Source of the DNA: Candidatus Wallbacteria bacterium
Lineage (GTDB): Bacteria; Muiribacteriota; UBA6191; JACPRK01
DNA: 56,442 nt
Reading direction: 5' to 3'
Assembly: GCA_016190005.1 (NCBI GenBank)
Contig: JACPRK010000200.1
Span: 1-56,442 of the forward strand
In this document: in pieces, positions 26,413-35,353 of the stretch
Layout: each line of letters begins with the position of its first letter
Numbering within the stretch: position 1 is the stretch's first letter
Position numbers and translations under genes: made by a program
The notes under the pieces: model-generated
What the model was told of the DNA's origin: nothing
The model's database searches: none
What the model saw: only the letters and a program-made list of their open reading frames with translations

Positions 26413-27590
26413 AGCTCACGCTGTTCTCGCACGATCTCTCGTCGAACGCTTTCGGCCGCGCCTACCTGCTGGCCGACGTGCTGCGGCGCACCCACGACGT
26501 CGAGGTCGTCGGACCCACCTTCGGCGACGGCCTCTGGCCACCCTGCGCCAACCCGCCCTTCCCCGTCCGCGCCTACCCCGGCGGCCGGTGGCCCGGCTTC
26601 TGCGCCACCGCGCACCGCATCGCCCGCGAGGCGCAAGGCCAGCTCCTGCTGGCGGTCAAGGCGATGCCGACCAGCTATGGCCTGGCGCTGCTGGCGCGCC
26701 GCCAGACCCCGCGACCGCTGATCCTCGACACGGACGACTGGGAGCTCGGGTTCTACGAGGCCGAGGAGGAAGAGCGCGGACTGTCGGGCCCCGTGCGGTT
26801 CGTCAAGGGACTGCTGCCGGGCCGCCATCCAAACTCGAAGGCGCTGGTCGCCCTGATGGAGCGCTTGACTCCTCTTGCCGACGCAGGCACGACGGTCTCC
26901 GACTTCCTGCGGCACCGCTATCGCCCCGACGCCCTCATCGTCCCGCACGCCCGCGACACCGACGCGCTCGACCCCGCGCGCTTCCCCCCCGATGAGGCCC
27001 GCCGCCGCCTGGGGCTGGACGGCCTGACCGTCGTGATGTTCCTGGGCACCGCGCATCCCCACAAGGGCGTCGAGGACCTGGTCGAGGCCGTCGCCAGCCT
27101 CGCCAGGCCTGCCACGACCGCCGTCCTGGTCGGCACGCCGCCCGAAGCGCCGCTCATCGCCCGACTCGCAGCTCGTTTCCCGGGGACCGTCCGCGCCTTC
27201 GGCCCCGTCCCTTTCCCCGAGCTGCCCGCCTGGCTCGCCGCCGCCCACGTCGTGGTCCTTCCCCAGCGGCAAGACGTCCGCGCCGCCGGCCAGGTCCCCG
27301 CCAAACTCACCGACGCGCTCGCGCTCGCCAAGCCCGTCATCCTCACCGACCTCCCCCCTCAGGTCGACGCCGCGGGCGGCGCCGCCGTCGTCGTCCCGCC
27401 CGGCGACCCTCGTGCCCTGGCCTCCGCGCTCGCCGCCCTCCTCGATGACCCCGCCCGGCAGACCACCCTTGCCGCCGCCGCTCGCCATCAGGCCGTCCAC
27501 CACCTGGGCTACGGCCCCGCCGCCCGCGCCCTGGACGAAGCCATCGCGCTGGCCCTCGAGCATTTCTCCGCCACTCGCCGGAGCCGTTGA
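26409..27590 (+). CDS. GT-B glycosyltransferase (family 4-like)
   Basis: 393 residues. The GTG start overlaps the flippase stop (GTGA), which fixes it; longer readings upstream are an off-frame shadow of the flippase. The N-terminal half has FSHDLSSNAFGRAYLLADVL, the acceptor side of a GT-B fold. The C-terminal half has FLGTAHPHKGVEDLVEAVASL and a VPAKLTDALALAKPVILTD stretch with the family's donor-binding Glu/Asp area. It should add a sugar from a nucleotide donor to the lipid-linked glycan moved by the flippase. It converges on the ABC-2 permease gene with 126 bases between. Confidence 0.86.
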   Translation: MKLTLFSHDLSSNAFGRAYLLADVLRRTHDVEVVGPTFGDGLWPPCANPPFPVRAYPGGRWPGFCATAHRIAREAQGQLLLAVKAMPTSYGLALLARRQTPRPLILDTDDWELGFYEAEEEERGLSGPVRFVKGLLPGRHPNSKALVALMERLTPLADAGTTVSDFLRHRYRPDALIVPHARDTDALDPARFPPDEARRRLGLDGLTVVMFLGTAHPHKGVEDLVEAVASLARPATTAVLVGTPPEAPLIARLAARFPGTVRAFGPVPFPELPAWLAAAHVVVLPQRQDVRAAGQVPAKLTDALALAKPVILTDLPPQVDAAGGAAVVVPPGDPRALASALAALLDDPARQTTLAAAARHQAVHHLGYGPAARALDEAIALALEHFSATRRSR

Positions 27591-27716
27591 CTCCTCGACA
27601 GTCCTCGATCCTCCGCCTGTCATCGAGCCCGCAAAGAAACGGGGGTCCAGGGGGCCTCCGGCCCCTTGGCCTGGGTTCGGGGGAGGAACCACCGACTGCG
27701 ACACGTACCACTCCCC

Positions 27717-28517
27717 CTACGTCCCGTACCCGACGTAGCCCCGAACTCCCTTCCGCCAGAGCGCCAGAAACACCGCCAGCAGTGCCACGAGCCAGAAGAG
27801 CCCGATCGCCCCGTGCCAGGCCACGCCCGGCGGCTCCAACCGCCCCATCATCGCCTGGATCGGCACCCAGACCAGCAGCGGAAACGGCGTCCACGCCAGC
27901 GCGTCCGCGACGCCGGCAGAGAAAACGGTGAGCGGCAACACGCCCCCACTCGCCAGCCGCACGACCAGATCGACCGCATGGACCAGCCCCATGATCTGCA
28001 GCATCCAGAAGGCGGCCGTACCGACAATCAACCTGAGCAGCGTCTGCACGCCCACGGCCAGCACCATCAAGAACGCGAACCCGCCCACCCCCGGAAGTCT
28101 CCCCAGCGCCACCGTCGTCACCAGGAAGGCCACCGGCGTCAGTACGACCAGGTTCACCACCGCCGGCGCCAGCTCGCGGCCCGCGATCGCCGCCCACGGC
28201 ACGGCCGGCCGCACAAGGTAGAGCGCGAGCCCCCCCGACGCAATCTCGGACTCGAGCCGGAAGCTGACGAAACGCGACGGCCCGACGCGTGCAACCAGCA
28301 AGGCCAGCGCATAGTAGGCCAACGCCTCGCGGTGGGTCATCGCGCCCGCGCCCTCCGTCAGGAAGAGCCGCCACATGAGGTAAGTGATCGCCACCTCGAT
28401 CGGGTAAGTCGCCAGCCCGATGACGCAGTCGAACAGGTACGCGCGCGACGCCCGCAGCCCGACCTGCAAGTAGGCCGTGAAACTCGTCAGGGTTCGAAGA
28501 ACGGCGCCGCGCATCAT
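27717..28517 (-). CDS. ABC-2 type permease subunit
   Basis: 266 residues; the ATG at 28517 overlaps the stop of the upstream permease (ATGA). Six hydrophobic segments are visible, including VAITYLMWRLFL, LVVLTPVAFLVTTVALG and IGLFWLVALLAVFLALW. It belongs to the ABC-2 permease type that works with the neighbouring ATPase and a sister permease (the COG3694/COG4587 type of uncharacterised exporter). The MMRGAVLRTLTSFTAYLQVGL start is typical. Substrate unknown; it could export a glycolipid or peptide. Confidence 0.82.
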   Translation of the reverse strand: MMRGAVLRTLTSFTAYLQVGLRASRAYLFDCVIGLATYPIEVAITYLMWRLFLTEGAGAMTHREALAYYALALLVARVGPSRFVSFRLESEIASGGLALYLVRPAVPWAAIAGRELAPAVVNLVVLTPVAFLVTTVALGRLPGVGGFAFLMVLAVGVQTLLRLIVGTAAFWMLQIMGLVHAVDLVVRLASGGVLPLTVFSAGVADALAWTPFPLLVWVPIQAMMGRLEPPGVAWHGAIGLFWLVALLAVFLALWRKGVRGYVGYGT

Positions 28518-29362
28518 CCGCCTGGGCTCTGGTAGGCGTCGAGCCCTGCGCGCCAGAGCCGCTCCTGCGCCCAGGCCCATCCCGCGAGCACGGCCAGACT
28601 GGCCGCGCAGACGGCCAAGAGCGACGTCCACGAAGCCCCGCCCGCCGCGAAGCGCGCCGGGTAGGTGACCGCCAGCAGAAGCGGCGCCGCCAGCGTCAAC
28701 GCGAGCTGCGCTACCCCTGGCAGGGCGTCGAGCGGAAAACGGTAGAAGCCATAGAAGAGATCCAGGAAGGCCAGGATCGCGTCGCTCTTGTCGAGCCAGA
28801 AGGCCGCGTAGCACCACACGAGCTGGATGCACGCGAAGGCGGCAAGCCCGACCAGCATCGCCGCCAGCCCCGCCGCCAGGCGCCCGGCGTCCAGCTCGAT
28901 TCCGCGCGACCTCATGTAAAGAATGAGCGGCACCAGCGCCAGCAACCGGTTCAGCAGCTCCTCGGGTTTCAGCGATGCGGCGAGGTGGGCGATGCGGGGG
29001 TCGACGGGCCGCGCCAGCCACGTGTCGAGCCGGCCGTTACGGACGATAGCGTGGAACGAATGGAACCCCATGAAAAGCGAATGAAAAAGCGCCAGGAAGA
29101 GATTGCCGAAGAGGTGGAGCACCAGCACGTCGTCGAAGCTCCAGCCCGCGAAGGTCGGGAGCCGGGTGAAGAGATGGCGCCAGAGCACCAGCGAGACGAC
29201 GAGGCCTACGAGGTACGAGAGCTGCTCGAGGATGAGCGACACGGGATAGGCTGCGTGGCGCGCCAGGTTGACGCGAAAGTGGGCCAGCAGCAGATCCCGG
29301 TTGCGCGCCGCGGGCGACCGCGCGTCGCACGGCTGGGGCCCTGGCGGAGCAAACCCGCTCAC
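28514..29362 (-). CDS. ABC-2 type permease subunit
   Basis: 282 residues; the GTG at 29362 overlaps the ATPase stop codon (GTGA). Readings further upstream lie antisense to nothing useful and only shadow the ATPase gene. It has hydrophobic helices such as QLSYLVGLVVSLVLWRHLF, VLHLFGNLFLALFHSLF and LALTLAAPLLLAVTYPARF. It is the sister subunit of the following permease. The three genes overlap by four bases each, so they are translated as one unit and form one exporter. Confidence 0.83.
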   Translation of the reverse strand: MSGFAPPGPQPCDARSPAARNRDLLLAHFRVNLARHAAYPVSLILEQLSYLVGLVVSLVLWRHLFTRLPTFAGWSFDDVLVLHLFGNLFLALFHSLFMGFHSFHAIVRNGRLDTWLARPVDPRIAHLAASLKPEELLNRLLALVPLILYMRSRGIELDAGRLAAGLAAMLVGLAAFACIQLVWCYAAFWLDKSDAILAFLDLFYGFYRFPLDALPGVAQLALTLAAPLLLAVTYPARFAAGGASWTSLLAVCAASLAVLAGWAWAQERLWRAGLDAYQSPGG

Positions 29363-30357
29363 GGAACCCCGCCGTAGACAGCGAGCATGACCTGGTCCAT
29401 CGGGGGATCGGAGATCTCGAGATCGATCACCTCGAGCGCCTCCAGGAGCCAGGCTGTGAGCCGGGCGATTTCGTGCCCCGACGGAATCTCCAGCTGCAGC
29501 ATGTCGTAGCCGCGCTCCAGCACCCGGCAACCGGCCAGCGCCTGGCCGAGCCGCTCTGCGTCGCGCACGGCCGAAAACGTGATTCGCGCCCGCTTGACGG
29601 GCAGGTATCGCGCCCGCAGCTCGCCCGGACTGCCGTCAAAGGCTACGCGCCCGGCTGCGAGGACCACGAGCCGGGTGGCCAGCGTCTCGACCTCTTCCAT
29701 CTGGTGAGTCGTCAGGAGCACGGTCAGCCCCTCGGAGCGGTGAAGCTCGGAGAGGAGCTGGCGCACCGCGTCCTTGGCCTGCGCGTCGAGCCCGATGGTG
29801 GGCTCGTCGAGGAACAGGACGGACGGGCGGTGCAAGAAGCTGGCGGCTACCTCGCAGCGCATTCGCTCCCCGAGCGAGAGCGTGTAGACCCGCCGGTCGA
29901 GGAGCTTCCCGAGCCCGAAGAGGGCGTCGAATTGCTCGAGCCAGTTCCTGAATCGGTCGCCCCCGACGCCGTAGATGCGCCGGTAGACCTCGATGGCGTC
30001 CCGCACCGGCAGGTCCCAGAAGAGCAGGCTTTTCTGTCCGAAAAGGACACCAATCCGAGCCGTGTACTCCAGGCGCTGGCGCCACGGGACCATGCCGAGA
30101 CACTCGACGTGTCCGGAGCTGGGGACGAGGATGCCCGTGAGACACTTGATGGTCGTCGACTTGCCGCTTCCGTTGGGACCCACGTAGGCGACGACTTCGC
30201 CCCGGGCGACCTGGAAGGTGACGCCCGCCAGCGCCTCGACGGCTTCGAATCCTCGCAGCGCCGAGCGCAGCCAGCCCGCGCCCGCAAGCGGCTTCTTCCG
30301 CCGTCGGAAACTGCGCCGCAGATCCCGCACGTCGATCGCAAGGTCCGCCGCAGCCAC
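29359..30357 (-). CDS. ABC transporter ATP-binding protein (ABC-2 exporter)
   Basis: 332 residues if the GTG at 30357 is used; a TTG at 30414 would add 19 poorly conserved residues. Walker A GPNGSGKST is at 60-68, the signature is the slightly unusual LSLGERMR (160-167), and Walker B LFLDEPTIGLD (181-191) is followed by LLTTHQMEE. The C-terminal domain after 230 (FSAVRDAERLGQAL) and the exporter family suggest efflux rather than import. It energises the two downstream permeases. It is divergent from the large glycosyltransferase at 30502. Confidence 0.9.
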   Translation of the reverse strand: MAAADLAIDVRDLRRSFRRRKKPLAGAGWLRSALRGFEAVEALAGVTFQVARGEVVAYVGPNGSGKSTTIKCLTGILVPSSGHVECLGMVPWRQRLEYTARIGVLFGQKSLLFWDLPVRDAIEVYRRIYGVGGDRFRNWLEQFDALFGLGKLLDRRVYTLSLGERMRCEVAASFLHRPSVLFLDEPTIGLDAQAKDAVRQLLSELHRSEGLTVLLTTHQMEEVETLATRLVVLAAGRVAFDGSPGELRARYLPVKRARITFSAVRDAERLGQALAGCRVLERGYDMLQLEIPSGHEIARLTAWLLEALEVIDLEISDPPMDQVMLAVYGGVP

Positions 30358-30501
30358 ACGCCGATCTTGCGACGGCCGCGTCCCGTAAACAACAGAAATG
30401 CGGCCCCGCCGCAAAGGCCATCGAGCTGGCGACAGCGCGCCCCGGCGAGGCCCGGGGGCACGCTATCATGTGGGCGCAGTGGTACCCCTCTCGCACCACC
30501 C

Positions 30502-33456
30502 ATGACGGCGGAAGCGCGCGCGACGGCCGCCGGTGTCGCATTTCTGGTGCTGGCAGCGGCGGCACCACTAGCTTCGCTGGCCGGTACCACGGCGTGGGGG
30601 ACGCTGGTCGCGCTCGCCCTGGCGGCCTTCGTCGGGGCGACCTGGAGATCCGAGGAGATGCCGGCCGAACCCTGGAACTGGCGGCTGGACGGACCGCTGA
30701 CGGCCTACCTGCTCGCGCTGGCGCTCCTCTTGCGAGTCCCATGCCTGCAGAGCGTGCCGATCACGGTCAACGCCGACGAGGGCGTCGACGGCAACACGAT
30801 TCTCGACATCCTGGAAGGCAAGCCCGTGGGTCTCGTCGCCACGGAGAACTTCCGCGGGGAGACCATCGGATTCACGCACGTCGCTGCCGCATTCGGACGA
30901 ATGCTGGGAGAGGACGTCTGGGTGTTCCGGCTGCCGGTGGCGCTGACGAACGGCCTGGGGTGCCCGGCGCTCTACGCGCTCTTGCGGCTGCTGCACGGCC
31001 GGGGCGCGGCGGCGGCCGGCGCGGTCTGGTTCGCGCTTTCCGGGTGGAACATCTGCTTTGCGAGATTGATCAACGGGATGGGCGAGATCCCGGGACTGGC
31101 AGCCGTGGCGCTCCTGCTGGCCTGCCTGGCGGTGAAACTGCGCAGCGTGCTCCTGGCGCTGGCGGCGGGGCTGGTGACGGCCGCGATCGCCCACGTTCAC
31201 CTGGCGGGACTGCTGCTGGCCGGGACGCTCCTGCCGCTGGGTCTCGTGGTGTCGCGCGCCGTCGACCGCCCGGATCTGCGCCGGACCGCTCTGCTCTCGG
31301 GCGCGGCCGCCCTGGGACTCCTGCTCGGTCTGGCTCCGCTTTGGCCCTGGCTCCCGGACATCTCGACCCGACTTCTGGCCAACTCGGTGCTCGGAGCGAC
31401 GGCGCCCCAGGTCTCAGTCGCCGATGTCTTCGACGTCTTCTTCTCGCCCCAGCCCAGGCTCGATTACACAGGGTACGGCGCAGCCTGGGCACTTCCCTGG
31501 ATAGCGGCCGGACTGCTGCACTGGATTCGACGGCTCCGACGAGTCGGAATCGGCGCGCTGGGCGTGCCGCTGCTCTGGCTCGTCTGCCTGGCGCCTCCGT
31601 TTCTGGCCGTCCAGGAGCCGTTCGCGCCTCGACGGCTCCTGTTCCAGGAATCCGTGACGCCGCTGCTGGCCGCTGCGGCAGTGGCGGCCACTGCGGCCGC
31701 GGCGCCTGCCAGCCCGCTGATCCGACTGGCTCCCTTCCTGGCCTGTATGGCCGCGTTCTTCACCAGCGCCGAGCAGCTCTCGGGCCCGCTCGCGCACTTG
31801 CTCGACCAGCGCACGCAGAGCTGGCAGGAGCGCATCCTGCGCTACGGCGCAGGGCTCTCGCGGGAGTTCCCGGTTGCCGTTCCCCTCTTCGCCATCAGCT
31901 ACCCGGACTTCGCCATGGTGCAGCCGGTGGCCCCTGAGCTCTCGTTCCTGATGCGCCTCTACGACTTACGGGAGATCCGGCCTGGGTCGTCGCTGGCGCA
32001 CAAGGGCGACGGCTCGAGAATCGCCTGGCATCGCCCCGAGGGCTTCTCCGAGGAGGTGGAGGACGACCTGCGGCGCTCGCTCGGAAATCTCTCGCGCTGG
32101 ACGCAACGGACCCAGGTGCCGGCCGAGTTTCACCAGTGGCATGTCGGCGGCGATCGGCACGACGATCTTCAGCGCGGGCTGCGACGATCCGTTTACCGCG
32201 AGGCCCCAAGCGGACTTGCAGTCGAGAACGAGGACGCCATCCCGCTGGACGCTCCCATCCCGATCGACGCCAAGAAGGTGGCCTGGTCGGGCGCGCTCTA
32301 CTGCTCCGAGACTGGCTGGTACGAGTTCCAGTCCGAGTGCGTCGCTCCGATGCGTGTCGCTATCGACGGCCGGCTCCTGTGCGAAAGCGAGGGGCGCTGG
32401 AAGGCGGAGCGACTACTGCACCGCGGCTACCATGAGCTCTCGGCGAGCTGGCGCGAGCCCGCGTATCCCGTCCGGCGGTTGCTGGACCTCACCTGGCGCC
32501 AGCCGGGCCACACCACGTTGACGTCTGTGAAGGCGCTCGACACCGTTCCATTCCCCATCCGCTCGCCGCTCTTCGCCGCGCCGCCGACGGTGGAGTCCCC
32601 GACCGCCGACTCGCTCGTGTCGATCTGGACACGCCCCAACGGGCGCGGCGAGGGACGCTGCCGGGTGCGCGCGCGGGACGGCTGGGCAACCAGCCTCTCC
32701 GGAAGCCCGTTCGGACCGCTCTGGCGGCTGGCCGACGGGGCGCGAGGCGCCGATCTCCCCACGAACGACCGCCTCCAGCCCGGCCTGGGCTCCGCGCGCG
32801 CCGGACCCAGGACCTTCGCGCAACGGGACTTCATCTGGCTTTCGTCGGGAGGATTCCGCATTTCGAGCCCGACCTCCCGCGTCGTGCTGGCGCTCGACGC
32901 CGCGGGAGAGCCCTTTGGCGAGCTCAGCCCGCCGCAGGGCTTCGCCGCACCCGGAGCGCTGGCGGTCGACGAACGGAGAGACCGTCTCTACGTCTCCGAT
33001 CCCGGGACTTCCCACATTCAAGTCTTCACGATCGCCGGCCGGCACCTCCGGTCATTTCCGTCGCTGACCGCCCAGGCGCTGGCCGTCCTCCCCGGCGGTG
33101 ACCTGGCGACCTACTCCCGCAGGTTGGGCCGGCTGGCCATCTACAGCCCGGAAGGCGAGTGCCGGAGGCAGTGGATGAGCCCGACCGTCTCCATCTTCGC
33201 GGACATCGCCGTCGACGCCCGGCGCGAGCGGCTGCTGGTGCTGGTCCCAAGCGAGGAACGCATCTACAGCTACGACTTCCTAGGCCGACTGGCCGCGCTC
33301 CCTGCCGCCATCCCCCGCACCGATCCCGCGCTGCACCCCGACGACCGCCCCCCCATTCTGCGCGGCCTCTGCATCACCGAGGACGGCCTCCTGCTCGTCA
33401 CAGGCCGCGCGACTCTGCAAGCGCTGCGTTGGGGGGGGGACGGAAGGAGTGAGTAG
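30502..33456 (+). CDS. GT39-like membrane glycosyltransferase fused to PA14-like and beta-propeller domains
   Basis: 984 residues from the ATG at 30502; the open frame extends left but that part is antisense to the ABC ATPase. Residues 1-470 are a multi-pass membrane domain like dolichyl-phosphate mannosyltransferases, with the acidic luminal motif NADEGVDGNT after the first helices and IAHVHLAGLLLAG. The soluble half carries a PA14-like domain (SGALYCSETGWYEFQSEC, about 595-660) and then an NHL/SMP-30-like propeller (PGALAVDERRDRLYVSDPGTSHIQVF). The fusion suggests a sugar transferase with a periplasmic carbohydrate-binding part. Its stop codon lies inside a heptamer repeat array. Confidence 0.75.
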   Translation: MTAEARATAAGVAFLVLAAAAPLASLAGTTAWGTLVALALAAFVGATWRSEEMPAEPWNWRLDGPLTAYLLALALLLRVPCLQSVPITVNADEGVDGNTILDILEGKPVGLVATENFRGETIGFTHVAAAFGRMLGEDVWVFRLPVALTNGLGCPALYALLRLLHGRGAAAAGAVWFALSGWNICFARLINGMGEIPGLAAVALLLACLAVKLRSVLLALAAGLVTAAIAHVHLAGLLLAGTLLPLGLVVSRAVDRPDLRRTALLSGAAALGLLLGLAPLWPWLPDISTRLLANSVLGATAPQVSVADVFDVFFSPQPRLDYTGYGAAWALPWIAAGLLHWIRRLRRVGIGALGVPLLWLVCLAPPFLAVQEPFAPRRLLFQESVTPLLAAAAVAATAAAAPASPLIRLAPFLACMAAFFTSAEQLSGPLAHLLDQRTQSWQERILRYGAGLSREFPVAVPLFAISYPDFAMVQPVAPELSFLMRLYDLREIRPGSSLAHKGDGSRIAWHRPEGFSEEVEDDLRRSLGNLSRWTQRTQVPAEFHQWHVGGDRHDDLQRGLRRSVYREAPSGLAVENEDAIPLDAPIPIDAKKVAWSGALYCSETGWYEFQSECVAPMRVAIDGRLLCESEGRWKAERLLHRGYHELSASWREPAYPVRRLLDLTWRQPGHTTLTSVKALDTVPFPIRSPLFAAPPTVESPTADSLVSIWTRPNGRGEGRCRVRARDGWATSLSGSPFGPLWRLADGARGADLPTNDRLQPGLGSARAGPRTFAQRDFIWLSSGGFRISSPTSRVVLALDAAGEPFGELSPPQGFAAPGALAVDERRDRLYVSDPGTSHIQVFTIAGRHLRSFPSLTAQALAVLPGGDLATYSRRLGRLAIYSPEGECRRQWMSPTVSIFADIAVDARRERLLVLVPSEERIYSYDFLGRLAALPAAIPRTDPALHPDDRPPILRGLCITEDGLLLVTGRATLQALRWGGDGRSE

Positions 33457-33549
33457 TGAGTATCGGGGGGCCGACCGACCCCGTTAGGCGCAGGTATCCG
33501 CTCCTCACTCCCCTCTACTCGCTACTCGCTGCTCACTACTCGCTACTCC
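33447..33549. repeat. Inverted pair of heptamer arrays (AGYGAGT family) with short spacer
   Basis: Left part 33447-33462 reads GAGTGAG TAGTGAG TA. After a 38-base G/C-rich spacer, the right part 33501-33549 is exactly seven heptamers in the opposite orientation (CTACTCG and variants). The left array supplies the TAG stop of the gene ending at 33456. The same arrangement occurs at 49149-49456. Confidence 0.75.
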
Positions 33550-33584
33550 AAAGCCCCGTGCTATGCTGCGCCTCGATTCTCACC

Positions 33585-34403
33585 ATGCTGGGACGCGGTT
33601 TCGTTTACTCGCTCTTGGCGCTCTGGGCGCTGCTTTCGCTGTTCCCGTTGGCCTGGATGTTCCTGACGGCTTTCGTGAAGCCGGAGCTGGTCCGAACCAC
33701 GGCGATCCTGCCGGTGTCGAGCTGGTCGGACTTCAGTCTCGAGAACTTCCGGATTCTCTGGAAGCACGCGCGGATGGGGCGCTGGTTTGCCAACACGGTG
33801 GCCGTGTGCGGCGTGGCGACCGTGCTGCACGTGCTGTTCGACTCGATGGCTGGCTATGCTTTCGCGCGCAAGGAGTTCGCGGGCAGGAGCTTTCTCTTCT
33901 GGCTGGTCCTGGGCACGATGATGATCCCGGGGCAGGTCCTGATCGTCCCGATGTTTCTGCTGATGCGGAATCTGGGGCTGATCGACACGCTGGCCGCGGT
34001 CGCCCTGCCTTCGCTGTCGAGCCCGTTCGGCATTTTCATGATGCGGCAGTTCATGCTGGGGCTGCCCAGGGACCTGCTCGACGCTGCGCGGATCGACGGT
34101 GCCAGCGAGCTCGGCATCTACTGGCGAATCGTCGCGCCGCTGGCCGCGCCGGCGATGGCGACGCTGGCCATCTTCGTGTTCATGAGCAGCTGGAACGCCT
34201 TCATGTGGCCGCTGGTCGTCCTCTTCAGCGCCGACCACTACACGCTGGCCGTCGGGCTCGCCACGCTCCAGGGCAAACACACGGTCGACTACGGGCTTCT
34301 GATGGCGGGGGCCAGCGTCACGGCGGCGCCGATGATCGTCGCTTTCCTATTCATGTCGCGCTACGTGGTGCGGGGCCTTTCCGCCGGAGCTCTGAAGGGA
34401 TGA
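33585..34403 (+). CDS. Sugar ABC transporter permease (MalG-like)
   Basis: 272 residues from the ATG at 33585; the frame is open back to 33456, but that stretch is repeat sequence. Six membrane helices are visible. The cytoplasmic EAA loop DAARIDGASELGIYWRIVAPLAAPAM at about 193-218 has the conserved Gly used to contact the ATPase, and IFVFMSSWNAFMWPL follows. It belongs to the CUT1 carbohydrate importers. No binding protein, second permease or ATPase is in the window, so it must pair with subunits encoded elsewhere or replace one. It overlaps the kinase gene by four bases, so imported sugar should feed that kinase. Confidence 0.88.
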   Translation: MLGRGFVYSLLALWALLSLFPLAWMFLTAFVKPELVRTTAILPVSSWSDFSLENFRILWKHARMGRWFANTVAVCGVATVLHVLFDSMAGYAFARKEFAGRSFLFWLVLGTMMIPGQVLIVPMFLLMRNLGLIDTLAAVALPSLSSPFGIFMMRQFMLGLPRDLLDAARIDGASELGIYWRIVAPLAAPAMATLAIFVFMSSWNAFMWPLVVLFSADHYTLAVGLATLQGKHTVDYGLLMAGASVTAAPMIVAFLFMSRYVVRGLSAGALKG

Positions 34404-35353
34404 CGGCCGAGCGCCCGATACTGGCCATCGAAGCCGGCGGCACCAAGACCGAGGCGATGCTGGCCAGGCCGGACGGAACGGTGCTGGCCCGCGCACGCGG
34501 CGGACCCGGCAATCTCCAGACACGAGGAGTCGAAGGACTTTTCCTGGTCCTGCGGGAGCTACTCTCCGACCTGGCCGACCAGGTGGGCCGGGAGTTCCTG
34601 GACCGCGTCGAAACCGTCTCGCTCGGGGTAGCCGGCGCCGATTCCGATTCCGACGATTCCCGCGTCCGCGAGGCGGTCCTCTCCGCCGGGGTGAACGCCA
34701 CCGTCATCGTGGCCAGCGACGCGCGGGCCACGCTCGCGGGTGCCTGCGGTGCCGAGGGCGTCCTGGTGATCGCCGGCACCGGTTCGATCGCCATCGGCCG
34801 CAACGCCGAGGGCCAGGAACGGCGCGCCGGCGGCTGGGGCCACGCCTTCGGGGACGAAGGTAGCGGCTACGACCTAGGCCGTCAGGCGCTCAACTACACG
34901 ACCCGTGTGCTGGACGGCCGCGCCCACCGCAGTCTCCTGGCCGAGAGGGTGCTCGAGTCCCTGGGCGTTGGGCTCGGCAGCGGCGCCCGCGCGGCGCTGC
35001 TCGGGCTGATCGGGCAAGTCGAGGCCATCGCCCGTCTGGCGCCCGTGGTGCTCTCGGCGGCCGAGGCGCGCGACCCCTTCGCGCGCGGCATCGTCGACGC
35101 CGCCGCTCGCGCCCTGGCCGAGATGGTGTCCGCCGTCGCCTCGCCCCTGGGTTTCGGCGCTTCAAGGTTTCCGATCGCGCTCTACGGCGGCTTGATGTCC
35201 AACGGCAGGTTCTATACCGAAAGGTTCCAGGAGATAGTTCGACTCCTCTGGCCTCGAGCGGAGGTGCGGCTGGCTCCGCAGGACGCCGGGCTGCGCGGCG
35301 CCTTCGAGCTGGCGCTGGCAGCCGCTGGCCGCAAGGCAGGCAGCCGTGGCTGA
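34400..35353 (+). CDS. BadF/BadG-type ATPase, likely N-acetylglucosamine kinase
   Basis: 317 residues; the ATG at 34400 overlaps the permease stop (ATGA). The ASKHA phosphate motifs are visible: IEAGGTKTEAML (9-20), LGVAGADSDSD, VLVIAGTGSIAIG (about 121-133) and IALYGGLMSNG. The family phosphorylates N-acetylglucosamine or glucosamine on recycled wall sugars. In an operon with MurQ, NagZ and NamZ, a GlcNAc or MurNAc kinase role is well supported by context, though the exact sugar cannot be read. It overlaps murQ by eight bases. Confidence 0.85.
   Translation: MTAERPILAIEAGGTKTEAMLARPDGTVLARARGGPGNLQTRGVEGLFLVLRELLSDLADQVGREFLDRVETVSLGVAGADSDSDDSRVREAVLSAGVNATVIVASDARATLAGACGAEGVLVIAGTGSIAIGRNAEGQERRAGGWGHAFGDEGSGYDLGRQALNYTTRVLDGRAHRSLLAERVLESLGVGLGSGARAALLGLIGQVEAIARLAPVVLSAAEARDPFARGIVDAAARALAEMVSAVASPLGFGASRFPIALYGGLMSNGRFYTERFQEIVRLLWPRAEVRLAPQDAGLRGAFELALAAAGRKAGSRG

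Noticed and set aside
27651-27665. GC-rich hairpin between convergent genes as terminator
   Set aside because: Short stem with a three-base loop and no T-run on either side; too common at this base composition.
29473-30501. N-terminal extension of the glycosyltransferase at 30502
   Set aside because: This stretch is antisense to the ABC ATPase with complete Walker and signature motifs; the membrane domain begins after the ATG at 30502.
33456-33584. N-terminal 43 residues of the permease reading from 33456
   Set aside because: Those codons are heptamer repeat DNA; the conserved first helix begins at the ATG at 33585.
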